From: DAOVRD01 sp964521715
GTDB taxonomy: Bacteria; Planctomycetota; Brocadiia; SM23-32
Assembly: GCA_964521715.1 (NCBI GenBank)
Contig: CAZFSS010000017.1
Coordinates: forward strand, 13,740-77,739
DNA: 64,000 bases
Direction of reading: 5' to 3'
Shown: piece after piece, positions 1 to 8,737 of the stretch
Position numbering within the stretch: position 1 is the first letter of the stretch
Layout of the letters: the number at the start of each line of letters is the position of its first letter
The notes under the pieces: model-generated
What the model was told of the DNA's origin: nothing
The model's database searches: none
The model's input: the letters and a program-made list of their open reading frames with translations, nothing else
Position numbers and translations under genes: made by a program

Positions 1-207
1 GAGCCCTACTGCGAGGATGCCGAGGACGCGCGGCCTTACTTCCAGCGGATGTGGGCGACGTTCGAGGAGATCAGGCGGCTCGACCTGCCGGGCGTGCGGA
101 TAGACGTGCTCTCGATGGGGATGACGAACTCCTACCGCGTGGCGGTCGAAGAGGGGGCGAACATGGTGCGGATCGGCACGGCCATCTTCGGTCCGCGCCG
201 AACCTGA
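1..207 (+). CDS. YggS-family PLP-binding protein, C-terminal part
   Basis: Only the last 68 codons are in the window; the gene enters from the left edge. The reading frame ends with LSMGMTNSYRVAVEEGAN and then MVRIGTAIFGPR before TGA. This is the C-terminal signature of the YggS/PROSC family, where SMGM(S/T) and RIGTAIFG line the pyridoxal phosphate site. Family members bind PLP and help keep vitamin B6 and amino-acid pools balanced; they are not known to catalyse a defined reaction. It ends 59 bp before the convergent oxidoreductase gene. No upstream context can be seen, so nothing can be said about its operon. Confidence 0.85.
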   Translation, partial: EPYCEDAEDARPYFQRMWATFEEIRRLDLPGVRIDVLSMGMTNSYRVAVEEGANMVRIGTAIFGPRRT

Positions 208-266
208 GCGCGCCGCCGGCGGCAAAGCGAAGACGCCCCGTGCGTGGCCCCTCAGTGCGCGGCCGC

Positions 267-1271
267 TCAGTGTGCGGCCGCAAGCAGCAGCTCGGCGGGG
301 CTGACCCGTTCGCCCGTTTCCATGGACTCGTTGACGGCGAGGGTGAGCGCCAGCGTCTTGAGCGAGTCCGAGTAGCTGGACAGGATCGCCGAGCCGTCTC
401 CCGTGCGCACGGCCTCGATGAAGGCCCGGTCCGCAAGCGCCATCCAGCCGCCCTCGGGGTCAGCGAATGAGTCTGCGCGCTGTCCCTCGGCGTCGGCGAC
501 TTCCACTGTGTTGCCTTGGAGCTTGACGGTGAAGCCCCGTCCGTCCAGGCGCACGCTGACGTTGCGCTCGCCGCCGTCCGTGAGCACGCAGGAGCTGACT
601 ACGTGCCCGACGGCGCCGCTGGAGAACTCCAGCGCCGCAACGCTGGCGTCTTCGACGTCGTAGTTCTCCACGTCCGTCATGGCCCCGGTGGACGCGGCGG
701 CGTAGACGGTCTCCACCTCGCCGGCCAGGTAGCGGAGCATGTCGTAGATATGGGTGGACTGCTCGACCACCTGCCCGCCCGACAGCCGCTTCTGGCGCCA
801 CCACGCCACGCCCGGCATCCCGCCGAGGTAGAAGCCCTGCGCGATCGTGATCTGGCGGTCTTCCAGGTATCGGCGCATGGCCTTGAGGGCGTCCGAGTAG
901 CGGAGCTGGTAGCCCACGCTGGTGATGAGCTCCTTCTCGCGGACCATGCTGTCCACCTGGGCGGCGACCGCCAGGTCGAGGTGGATGGGCTTCTCGACGT
1001 AGAAGGGGATGCCGAGGTCGGCGAGCTGGATCTCGATGCTGCCGTGCGCGGCGGGCGGCAGGCAGACGTAGACGGCGTCCAGTTCCTCCTGCTCCAGCAT
1101 GGCGGAGCAGTCAGCATGCGGCCTGGCGTCCCACTGGACGGCCAGTTGCTCCGCCCGCGAGCCGTCCACGTCCGAAACGGCGCGCACCGCGACGCCTTCG
1201 ATCCTCCGCAGGTTGTTCAGGTGGGCGCGGGCGATGCCGCCCGCTCCGATAAAGCCGAGCTCCACCGTCAT
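267..1271 (-). CDS. Gfo/Idh/MocA family oxidoreductase
   Basis: A 334-residue NAD(P)-dependent oxidoreductase. The N-terminus has the Rossmann dinucleotide motif GFIGAGGIARAHL (residues 6-18) and, around residues 92-97, YVEKPI, the conserved EKP motif of the family in which the lysine takes part in catalysis. The C-terminal half fits the alpha/beta substrate domain. Family members oxidise or reduce sugars, inositols and their derivatives; the substrate cannot be read from sequence. The start is supported by a GGAGGAGG ribosome-binding site 7-8 nt upstream and a promoter at 1314-1341. It is monocistronic and convergent with the YggS gene. A second, distinct member of the family lies at 52639-53721. 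Confidence 0.9.
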   Translation of the reverse strand: MTVELGFIGAGGIARAHLNNLRRIEGVAVRAVSDVDGSRAEQLAVQWDARPHADCSAMLEQEELDAVYVCLPPAAHGSIEIQLADLGIPFYVEKPIHLDLAVAAQVDSMVREKELITSVGYQLRYSDALKAMRRYLEDRQITIAQGFYLGGMPGVAWWRQKRLSGGQVVEQSTHIYDMLRYLAGEVETVYAAASTGAMTDVENYDVEDASVAALEFSSGAVGHVVSSCVLTDGGERNVSVRLDGRGFTVKLQGNTVEVADAEGQRADSFADPEGGWMALADRAFIEAVRTGDGSAILSSYSDSLKTLALTLAVNESMETGERVSPAELLLAAAH

Positions 1272-1313
1272 GGCTTGCCTCCTCCGTGTGTCAGCCTTGA
1301 GTGAGTTCGCGTG

Positions 1314-1341
1314 ATTGTAATCGGTGGGCCGCGGTTTTCAA
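1314..1341 (-). promoter_or_regulatory. Sigma-70-like promoter of the Gfo/Idh gene
   Basis: On the minus strand TTGAAA (1341-1336) and TACAAT (1319-1314) are separated by 16 bp, 43 bp upstream of the oxidoreductase start codon. Both hexamers match the consensus at 5 of 6 positions. The call rests on pattern only. Confidence 0.55.
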
Positions 1342-1429
1342 CCCAAAGCGCCGGTTCGAGGGCCGCCGCGGAGGCGGGCGTAGGATGGCAGGGCTGGCGC
1401 GCAGGGGAGGGGAGGCGCGCCGGGTGCGC

Positions 1430-2134
1430 TCACTCGGCCAGCATCAGCATGCGGCCGCAACTGTGGCAGTAGACGATCTCTGCGGCCCTCATCAGCAAGT
1501 TCTCGGTCTGCTTGGTCACGCGCGTGTGGCAGCCCCGGCAGATGTGGTCCTTGACGAGGGCCAGGGCGTCGTTGGCGTGGCTGGGGGCGAGCCGGTCGTA
1601 GGCTTTGAGCACGTCGGGGTTAATGCACCGGCGCAGTTGCTGCATCTGGCCTTCGAGTCCCTGGAGGCGGCGGTTGTGCACTTCGGTTTCGCCGGCGGCC
1701 TGGTCCCTGGCGCTCTGGAACGACGCGCGCGCCTCGTCGAGTTCGCCGGCCAGCCGCCCTTCCTGCACTGCCAGCTCATCGGCCGCCTCGAGCGCCTCCA
1801 GTTCTTCGTCCTCCCATCTGCTGACGTCGGCGGTGCGGCTCAGGATGCTGTGCTGGATGGCGTCGTATTCCTTCTGGTGCTTGGTCACGTTGAGTTGTCG
1901 CTTGAGGCGCTCTATCTCCTGTTCGGCTTCCTCGATCCGGAGCTGCCTCGCGTCGGCTTCCTTGGCGGTCTGCATCCGCTGCTTGTGGAGCTGCTCGGCG
2001 CGGTGCAGTCTTTCCTCGAGCATCCTGCGTTGGGCGTCGATCCTGGCCGAGACCGCCGCGGCATTGCGGCGCACCTGCGCCATCTGTTCGTTCAGTTCCT
2101 GCACGGCCCGGATGTCTTCGAGCGTCTTCTTCAT
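1430..2134 (-). CDS. Coiled-coil protein with C-terminal C4 zinc ribbon
   Basis: A 234-residue protein made of a long, charged, heptad-rich helical region (about residues 1-170) followed by a zinc ribbon with CRGC and CHSC near the C-terminus (four cysteines in two CxxC pairs). This layout is that of the CT398/zf-RING_7 family of conserved bacterial proteins, some of which interact with RNA polymerase or with secretion components; the function is not settled. The start ATG at 2134 was preferred to an in-frame start 36 codons upstream, because the extra segment covers the terminator of rpoD and resembles no protein. It lies downstream of rpoD, separated from it by that terminator, so it may need its own promoter. 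Confidence 0.8.
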   Translation of the reverse strand: MKKTLEDIRAVQELNEQMAQVRRNAAAVSARIDAQRRMLEERLHRAEQLHKQRMQTAKEADARQLRIEEAEQEIERLKRQLNVTKHQKEYDAIQHSILSRTADVSRWEDEELEALEAADELAVQEGRLAGELDEARASFQSARDQAAGETEVHNRRLQGLEGQMQQLRRCINPDVLKAYDRLAPSHANDALALVKDHICRGCHTRVTKQTENLLMRAAEIVYCHSCGRMLMLAE

Positions 2135-2184
2135 GGCAGCGGTAGCGGGGTCCGGCCCGAGGGAGGAGGGGATTGGGGCCCAAC

Positions 2185-2216
2185 AAAAAAGGCCCGAACT
2201 CCGTCGAGATCGGGCC
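2185..2216 (-). terminator. Rho-independent terminator downstream of rpoD
   Basis: Read on the minus strand, GGCCCGA and TCGGGCC form a perfect 7 bp stem (2216-2210 with 2197-2191) with a 12 nt loop, followed at once by six T (2190-2185). It lies 129 bp after the rpoD stop codon and before the zinc-ribbon gene, so it should end the dnaG-rpoD transcript. Confidence 0.85.
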
Positions 2217-2344
2217 TCGGGGGCGTCGCGCGGCGCCAGCATGGGCTGACGCCGCCCGCGCGCTCGCGCTTGGATGCCGAAGCCGGAGGCGCAGCGTACA
2301 TTCGTCGGTCCTCTCTGAGGTCAGGGTCGAGAAGTCCGCATAGC

Positions 2345-4051
2345 TTACGAGCTCTCGGGCAGGCTGTCAACAAAACCCTCGAGCTGCCTGCTGCGGACGG
2401 GGTGCTGGAGCTTGCGCACGGCCTTGGCCTCGATCTGGCGCACGCGCTCGCGGGTGACGTTGAATATGCGGCCAACTTCCTCCAGCGTGTAGGTGTAGCC
2501 GTCGCCCAGGCCGTAGCGCAGCTTGATGATCTCGCGCTCGCGGTAGGTGAGCGTGTTCAGGACCGAGTCTATGTTGTCCTTCAGCATCTCCTGGGTGGCC
2601 ATGCTGATGGGGCTGGCGGTGGACTGGTCCTCGATGAAGTCGCCGAAGAAGCTGTCTTCGCTCTCGCCGATGGGCCGGTCCAGGCTGATGGGCCGCTTGG
2701 AGATCTTCAGGACGCGCCGGGTCTCGCTGATGCTCAGGTCGGCTGCTTCGGCGATCTCCTCCAGGCTGGGCTCTCGGCCCTTGTCCTGGACCAGCTGCTT
2801 GACGATGTTGCGGATGTTGCTCATCGTCTCGATCATGTGGACGGGGATGCGGATGGTGCGCGCCTGATCGGCGATGGCGCGCGTGATGGCCTGGCGGATC
2901 CACCAGGTGGCATAGGTGGAGAACTTGTAGCCGCGGCGGTACTCGTATTTGTCGACGGCTCTCATCAGGCCGGTGTTGCCCTCCTGGATCAGGTCCAGGA
3001 AGCTGAGGCCGCGGTTGCGGTACTTCTTGGCGATGCTGACCACCAGGCGCAGGTTCCCGCCGGACAGCTCCTGCTTGGCCTGCTCGTACTGGTCGTGCAC
3101 GAGACGCGTGGCCACGACGCGCCGCTGCAGGACGAGGAAGGGGCAGCAGATGCGGTCCTCCAGGTGTCTCAGCTCCGCCTCCAGGCCGCGCCGCTTGGTC
3201 TTGTTGCCGTTGGTTCTCCTCAGTTGCTCCAGCTCCACGTGGATCTGGTTCATGCGGTCGTAGAGCTCGTTGACGAGGCTCATCAGGGGCTGGATGCGCT
3301 TGATGCGCAGGTAGAGCTCCTCCAGCAGGACCATGCACTTGCGGCAGCGGTTGCAGAGGCGTTTCAGTATCTGCGCCTGTCCCTCCTCTTCGAGGCCGTC
3401 CCTGCGGTAGTTCTGCCAGTCCTTCCGATTCTCATGGAGGAGCTTGCGGATGGTCTCGAGGTTCTCGGGCACGCGGGCGACCATGGCCTCCTTCTGCATG
3501 TCCGGCAGGGCGCTCACGTTCAGGGTCCTGTCGAACGGCAGCATGCCGTCATGCACCTCTTGAAGCGTCTCGATACACTGCTCGATGCAGGGGGTGAACT
3601 GGAGGATCTTGCCGCGGAAGCGCTTGCGCGAGATCTCGATCCGCTTGGCCAGGGAGATCTCCTCCTCGCGGGTCAGCAGCGGAATCTGGCCCATCTGCGT
3701 GAGGTATATGCGCACGGGGTCGTCTATCTTCTCGACGCTCGCGGCATGGGCAGGCTCTTCGTCGTCGGCTTCGGCCGGCTCTTCTTCCTCCTCCTCTTCC
3801 TCCTCTTCCTCCGTCTCCTTGATGAGCAGCTCGGCGCCCTCGCCTCTCAGGTCGCGCTCGTCGACGAGCTCGACGCCTTTCTCGTCCAGAGTCAGCAGGA
3901 TCTCGTCGATGTATTCCGGGCTCACCACGTCGTTGGGCAGGAAGTCGTTCAGCTCCTCGTAGGTGAGGAACCCCTTCTGCTTGCCCCTCTCGACCAAGCT
4001 CTGGATTTCCTGCTCTACGGTGCTTCTGTCGACCGTTTTCTTCTCGGCCAT
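2345..4051 (-). CDS. rpoD: Primary RNA polymerase sigma factor RpoD
   Basis: A 568-residue group 1 sigma-70 factor. Order of domains: a region 1.1-like N-terminus (about 1-80), an acidic run of glutamates (about 81-96), region 1.2 beginning DDPVRIYLTQMG, a spacer, region 2 with the core-binding and -10 melting segments (GNLRLVVSIAKKYRNRGL, then YKFSTYATWWIRQAITRAI), region 3, and region 4 with the helix-turn-helix (VTRERVRQIEAKAVRKL) that reads the -35 element. All segments expected of a housekeeping sigma are present. It starts 4 bp after dnaG ends, the classical dnaG-rpoD arrangement, and is followed by a strong terminator. The many TTGAcN/TAnAaT promoters in this window agree with it being the main sigma factor. 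Confidence 0.97.
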   Translation of the reverse strand: MAEKKTVDRSTVEQEIQSLVERGKQKGFLTYEELNDFLPNDVVSPEYIDEILLTLDEKGVELVDERDLRGEGAELLIKETEEEEEEEEEEEPAEADDEEPAHAASVEKIDDPVRIYLTQMGQIPLLTREEEISLAKRIEISRKRFRGKILQFTPCIEQCIETLQEVHDGMLPFDRTLNVSALPDMQKEAMVARVPENLETIRKLLHENRKDWQNYRRDGLEEEGQAQILKRLCNRCRKCMVLLEELYLRIKRIQPLMSLVNELYDRMNQIHVELEQLRRTNGNKTKRRGLEAELRHLEDRICCPFLVLQRRVVATRLVHDQYEQAKQELSGGNLRLVVSIAKKYRNRGLSFLDLIQEGNTGLMRAVDKYEYRRGYKFSTYATWWIRQAITRAIADQARTIRIPVHMIETMSNIRNIVKQLVQDKGREPSLEEIAEAADLSISETRRVLKISKRPISLDRPIGESEDSFFGDFIEDQSTASPISMATQEMLKDNIDSVLNTLTYREREIIKLRYGLGDGYTYTLEEVGRIFNVTRERVRQIEAKAVRKLQHPVRSRQLEGFVDSLPESS

Positions 4052-4055
4052 AGGC

Positions 4056-5846
4056 TCACGACTCCTGAACCTGTCGCGTTCGCGCCGACTTCTTGTCCTT
4101 CTCCCTCAGCTGGCGCACGTATTCCTTGAGCCGCTCGTCATCCCCGCCGGGAGGAGCCGCCGAGGCGAGCCGCATCTCTTCCAGGTAGGTCATGTAGTCG
4201 TCCAATCGCTGCCGTGTTGTGGCGGTCGTTATGCATTCCTGCCGCGCCCTCTCCTCGGCGATGGCCCTGGCGGCCGCAGACACCAGTGCCGGATCGCCGA
4301 CGGAGTTCACGAACCCGTCGGGATCGAAGGCCCGCCCCTTCCCGTTGCGACGGAGCATCTCCCCGAGCAGGGCCCTCTCCGGGCACTCGCGGAGCAGTTC
4401 CAGGTCGACGCGCCCGGCGGCTTCCGGGATGAGCTCCGGATTGCAGAGCAGCAGCCCCAGCAGCTCGCCGGGCAGGCTGTTGCGCGCGGAGAGCCTGGCT
4501 TGGTCGGCTGCCGGGGCGGCCGGCGTGTCGGGCCGGCCACGCGCCGTGCGCCCGGCCTGCTGGACGTATGCCCAGGCGCTGCTTTCCCTCAGGCCCAGTT
4601 CCTTGGCGATCCACCGCACGACGATGTCGCGACGGGCCTGGTCCTTGACTGCGAGCGCCACCTCAGCCACATCCCGGAACGCGGCCGTCTGCCCCTCGAC
4701 GGTGCTCGTGTCGTGCTCCTGCCGGGCGAGGGCCAGGCGGAACTCGAAGAACCCCTGGCTCCCGTCGAGCCGTTTGCGGAACTCCTCGCCGCCCTGCTCC
4801 ACCAGGAAGTCACACGGGTCCTTGCCCTCCGGCAGGCAGACGACGCGTATCTCCAGGTCCTCGTCCAGCAGGACCTCGATGCTCCTCTTGGCGGACTTGC
4901 GTCCCGCTTCGTCCGGATCGAAGACCAGGATGACCCTTTCGCAGAGCCGACTCAGTATGCGCCCATGCTCCTCCGTCAGCGCCGTCCCCAGCACGGCCAC
5001 GCACTCCGGCGCGCCGCACTGATGGGCCATGATCACGTCCGTGTAGCCTTCCAGGACGGCGGCCGTCTTGCCGGACCGTATGGCTTCCTTCGCCTGCGAG
5101 AGCCCGAAGAAGCAGCTTCCCTTGGTGAAGAGCGGCGTTTCGGGGCTGTTCAGGTACTTCGGTTCGTCATCCGGCTTGAGGGCGCGCGCGCCGAACCCGA
5201 TGGTCCGGCCGCCTGCGTCAGCGATGGGGAACATCAGGCGGCAGCGGAACCTGTCATAGTAGCCCTGCGCTCCCTGTCGGGGCAGTGCGAGGCCCGCCTT
5301 GACCAGCACCTCCGCCTCGTAGCCCCGCCCGGTCGCGCACTTGAGGAAGTGATCCCATCCCTCCGGCGCGAAGCCGAGCCGCCAGGTCTCGACCGACGCG
5401 GCGCTTATGCTGCGCCGTTCCAGGTAATCGCGCGCCGCCTTGCTGCCCCGCGCCTTCTGAAGGCAGCGGGAGTAGAAACTGGTCGCCAGCTCGTTGACTT
5501 CGCGCAGCCTGGCCAGTTCGTCCCGCGAAGGGCCATCCGCCGTCCTGTAGCGGGCCAGGTCCACGCCGGCCTCGGCTGCCAGCTTCGCGAGCGCCTCGCC
5601 GAAGCTCAGGCCGTCCATGGCCTGCAAGAACGTGAAGACGTTGCCGCCTTCCTTGCAGCCGAAGCAGTAGTAGAGGCCGCTCTCCGGATCGACGGAGAAG
5701 GAGGCCGTCTTCTCCTTGTGGAATGGGCAGAGGGCCCAGAACTTCTTGCCCTTCTTCTTCAGGTCGCAGTAGCGGCCGAAGAGGCGTACAAGATCCACGC
5801 TCCGCACGATCTGCTGGATAACGTGTTCAGGTACACGACCTGCCAA
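4056..5846 (-). CDS. dnaG: DNA primase DnaG
   Basis: A 596-residue primase that makes RNA primers for the replisome. The N-terminal CHC2 zinc finger is visible (CPFHKEKTASFSV, then CFGC, about residues 41-65). The TOPRIM core follows, with the acidic residues of LEGYTDVIMA and VFDPDEAGRKSA. The C-terminal third is the less conserved helicase-binding domain. The start is TTG at 5846, with GAGGCGG a few bases upstream and no better ATG ahead of the zinc finger. A promoter lies about 80 bp upstream, after the valS stop, so dnaG-rpoD can be transcribed independently of valS. No rpsU gene is present upstream, unlike the Escherichia coli operon. Confidence 0.96.
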   Translation of the reverse strand: MAGRVPEHVIQQIVRSVDLVRLFGRYCDLKKKGKKFWALCPFHKEKTASFSVDPESGLYYCFGCKEGGNVFTFLQAMDGLSFGEALAKLAAEAGVDLARYRTADGPSRDELARLREVNELATSFYSRCLQKARGSKAARDYLERRSISAASVETWRLGFAPEGWDHFLKCATGRGYEAEVLVKAGLALPRQGAQGYYDRFRCRLMFPIADAGGRTIGFGARALKPDDEPKYLNSPETPLFTKGSCFFGLSQAKEAIRSGKTAAVLEGYTDVIMAHQCGAPECVAVLGTALTEEHGRILSRLCERVILVFDPDEAGRKSAKRSIEVLLDEDLEIRVVCLPEGKDPCDFLVEQGGEEFRKRLDGSQGFFEFRLALARQEHDTSTVEGQTAAFRDVAEVALAVKDQARRDIVVRWIAKELGLRESSAWAYVQQAGRTARGRPDTPAAPAADQARLSARNSLPGELLGLLLCNPELIPEAAGRVDLELLRECPERALLGEMLRRNGKGRAFDPDGFVNSVGDPALVSAAARAIAEERARQECITTATTRQRLDDYMTYLEEMRLASAAPPGGDDERLKEYVRQLREKDKKSARTRQVQES

Positions 5847-5926
5847 GAACCGCCTCGGAGGAAGGATTAGACGCCGCCGCGCGCTCTAAAGGCACACCGT
5901 CCCCGCCAGGACCTTTGTCAACCCTC

Positions 5927-5955
5927 AGTATACCCCACAAGCCCCGGCTTGGCAA
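5927..5955 (-). promoter_or_regulatory. Sigma-70-like promoter of dnaG-rpoD
   Basis: Minus-strand TTGCCA (5955-5950) and TATACT (5932-5927) are separated by 17 bp in the 137 bp gap between valS and dnaG. A second TTGACA lies just downstream of the -10 but has no matching -10 box. Confidence 0.6.
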
Positions 5956-5983
5956 CTTCCGCCCGACGCGCCCCGGCCGCCGC

Positions 5984-8677
5984 CTATTCGAGATCCGCCA
6001 GGTTCTGGATGATCTTGCCGAGCTGCGCCCGCAGTTCGTCCGCGCGGTCCATCCTATGCTGGACCACCTCTTCGGGCGCATTGGCCAGGAACGACGCGTT
6101 GTGCAGCGTCTCCTCGACGGACTGGATGCGGCCCTGCACGTCCGCCTGCTGCTTGCGGAGGCGCTTGCGCTCCTCCTCGATGTCGATCAGGCCCTCCAGG
6201 CGCAGGAAGACCTCCACGGTTCCCACGACAGTGGTGGCGCAGTGCGGGGGCTTGACGATGTGAACGCCGTGTTCGACTTCGTCGAGCACCGCCATCTCCC
6301 TGAGGAACCCGATGCGCTCCTCGATCAGCCGGGCGGCCTGCTCATCCGGCAGGGAGATAGCCACGCTCACCGGCTTCCTGTCCGGGATACCCTTCGTCTT
6401 CCTGACGTTGCGCACGGCGCGCACGATCTCCTGGAGCAGCGCCATCTGCTGCTCTGCTTCCTTATCCCTCAATCCGGGATCCTCGGCCGGCCACGGGGCG
6501 GTGATGAGCGCCTCGCCCTGCATCTCCTCGGAGGCCCAAAGGGACGCCTCGTGAGCGGCTGCCTTCAGGTGCCCCCACAGCTCCTCGGTCAGGAACGGCG
6601 TGAAGGGGTGCAGCAGGCGCAGCGACCGGTCCAGCACCGTGGCCAGCGTCTCGCGGGCGGCCGCGCGGCCCGCGGACGGCCCGCCCTGCAAGCGCGGCTT
6701 GATGACCTCCAGGTACCAGTCGCAGAACTCGTGCCAGAAGAAGTCGTAGAGCGCCTGGGCCGCCTCGTGCGTGCGGAAGGTGTCCAGGCATGAGGTCACC
6801 GATTCGATGGTGCCGTGCAGGCGGCTCAGGATCCAGACGTCCTCGAAGGTCCTGGCTGCGGCGACCTCGTCACGGCTCGGGGCGGCCCCCGCGCCGTCCG
6901 CGAGGTTAATCAGGACGAAGCGGGCGGCGTTCCACACCTTGTTGGCGAAGTGCCGTCCCATCTCGAACTTCGACTCGCTCAGCTTCAGATCCTGCCCCTC
7001 GGTGGCGAGCGTGATGAGCGAGAACCGCACGGCGTCCGCGCCGAACTGCTCGATCATGTCGACCGGGTCGATCCCGTTGCCGAGTGACTTGGACATCTTG
7101 CGTCCCTGCTCGTCCAGGATGGTGCCGTGGATGTAGACGTCGCTGAAGGGCACGTCGCCCATGAACTCCATGCCCATCATGACCATGCGGGCGACCCAGA
7201 AGTAGATGATGCCGCGGTCGGTCACCAGGGTGTCGGTCGGGTAGTAGGTCTTGAGTTCCTGGCTCTCGTCCGGCCAGCCGAGGGTGCTGAAGGGCCAGAG
7301 GGCGCTGGAGAACCACGTGTCGAGGACGTCTTCGTCCCGGCGGAACTGCGAGCCGCCGCAGGACGGGCACGTAGCCGGCTCGTCGCGCGCTATGACGGGC
7401 TCGTCGCAGTTCGTGCAGTAGTAGACGGGCAGCCGATGGCCCCACCAGATCTGGCGGCTGATGCACCAGTCCCGGGACTCGGCCAGCCAGCTCAGGTAGA
7501 AGTCCTTCCAGCGCGCGGGATGGAACCGGACGCGTCCCTCCTGCGCAGCCCGGACGGCCTTCTGGGCCAGGGGCTTGACCTTCACGTACCACTGGTCGCT
7601 CAGGTATGGCTCCACGACGGTGTGACAGCGGTAGCAGTGCCCGACCGAATGCCGGTAGGGCTCGATCTTCTCCAGCTCCTCGCGCGTGCGCAGGTCCTCG
7701 ACCAGCGCCTCACGGCACTCGAAGCGGTCCATGCCTTCGTACTGCTGGCCGGCCTCCAGCGTCATCTTGCCGTCCTCGTCGATCACGACCACCTCGGGCA
7801 GGTCGTGCCGGCGGGCCAGCATGAAGTCATTGGCGTCATGGGCCGGCGTGACCTTCACGGCCCCCGTGCCGAAGCTCCGGTCCACCCATTCGTCGGCGAT
7901 GACGGGGATGCGGCGGCCCAGGACGGGCAGGCTCAGCGTCCTGCCCACCAGATGCCCGTAGCGCTCGTCCTCGGGGTGCACGGCAACCGCCGTGTCGCCC
8001 AGCATCGTCTCGGGCCGCGTCGTGGCCACCGTGATGTGCCCGCCGCCGTCGTCGGCGAGCGGATAGCGGATATACCACAGGAATCCGTCGTGCTCCTCGT
8101 GTTCCGTCTCGATGTCGGACAGGGCGGTGCGGCAGCGCGGGCACCAGTTGACGATGTACTTGCCGCGGTAGATCAGGCCCTTGCGGTGCAGGCGCACGAA
8201 GGTCTCCAGCACGGCGCGGCTGAGGCCCTCGTCCATCGTGAACCGCTCTCGCTCCCAGTCGCACGAGCATCCCAGGCGCTTCAACTGGTCGATGATGCGG
8301 TTGCCGTACTGCTCCTTCCATTGCCAGACGCGTTCGATGAACCGCTCGCGTCCCAGGTCCTGCCGGTGCAGGCCCTCGCTGGCCAGTTGGCGCTCGACGA
8401 CGTTCTGCGTGGCGATGCCGGCGTGATCCGTGCCCGGCATCCAGAGGGCGTTGCAGCCCTGCATGCGCCGGAACCGGATGAACACGTCCTGCAAGGTGTT
8501 GTTCAGGGCGTGCCCCATGTGGAGCTCTGCCGTGACGTTGGGCGGGGGGATGACGATGGTGTAGGGCCGCCCCGGGCGGTCGGGCTCGGCGTGGAAGAAC
8601 CTGCCCTCCTGCCAGAAGCCGTAGATCCTGCGTTCGATCTCGGCGGGTTCGTACTGCGTGGTCAGTTCAGCCGGCAT
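5984..8677 (-). CDS. valS: Valine--tRNA ligase
   Basis: An 897-residue class I aminoacyl-tRNA synthetase that charges tRNA-Val. The HIGH motif appears as HMGH within PPPNVTAELHMGHALNN (about residues 45-60) and the KMSKS loop as GRKMSKSLGNGIDPVD (about 530-545). The CP1 editing domain with its GTGAVKVTPAHD segment is present, as are zinc-binding CxxC pairs (CTNCDEP, CPSCGG). The C-terminal about 70 residues form the coiled-coil arm that contacts the tRNA elbow. Length and order are those of a full bacterial ValRS. It starts 60 bp after cimA on the same strand with no promoter visible between them, so it probably belongs to the lysC-cimA-valS transcript. Confidence 0.97.
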   Translation of the reverse strand: MPAELTTQYEPAEIERRIYGFWQEGRFFHAEPDRPGRPYTIVIPPPNVTAELHMGHALNNTLQDVFIRFRRMQGCNALWMPGTDHAGIATQNVVERQLASEGLHRQDLGRERFIERVWQWKEQYGNRIIDQLKRLGCSCDWERERFTMDEGLSRAVLETFVRLHRKGLIYRGKYIVNWCPRCRTALSDIETEHEEHDGFLWYIRYPLADDGGGHITVATTRPETMLGDTAVAVHPEDERYGHLVGRTLSLPVLGRRIPVIADEWVDRSFGTGAVKVTPAHDANDFMLARRHDLPEVVVIDEDGKMTLEAGQQYEGMDRFECREALVEDLRTREELEKIEPYRHSVGHCYRCHTVVEPYLSDQWYVKVKPLAQKAVRAAQEGRVRFHPARWKDFYLSWLAESRDWCISRQIWWGHRLPVYYCTNCDEPVIARDEPATCPSCGGSQFRRDEDVLDTWFSSALWPFSTLGWPDESQELKTYYPTDTLVTDRGIIYFWVARMVMMGMEFMGDVPFSDVYIHGTILDEQGRKMSKSLGNGIDPVDMIEQFGADAVRFSLITLATEGQDLKLSESKFEMGRHFANKVWNAARFVLINLADGAGAAPSRDEVAAARTFEDVWILSRLHGTIESVTSCLDTFRTHEAAQALYDFFWHEFCDWYLEVIKPRLQGGPSAGRAAARETLATVLDRSLRLLHPFTPFLTEELWGHLKAAAHEASLWASEEMQGEALITAPWPAEDPGLRDKEAEQQMALLQEIVRAVRNVRKTKGIPDRKPVSVAISLPDEQAARLIEERIGFLREMAVLDEVEHGVHIVKPPHCATTVVGTVEVFLRLEGLIDIEEERKRLRKQQADVQGRIQSVEETLHNASFLANAPEEVVQHRMDRADELRAQLGKIIQNLADLE

Positions 8678-8737
8678 CTTGTGGGGACCTTGCCGCGGTG
8701 ATCCGGAATGCGGACGAGGGGCGTGGCGGGCGACCCG

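Noticed and set aside
1301..4129. A 942-codon plus-strand open frame opposite the zinc-ribbon and rpoD genes
   Set aside because: It is antisense to clearly recognised genes, has no domain and arises from the GC-rich codon pattern of the minus strand.
8678..8737. T-box leader for valS
   Set aside because: The 60 bp gap is too short and has no T-box core sequence.
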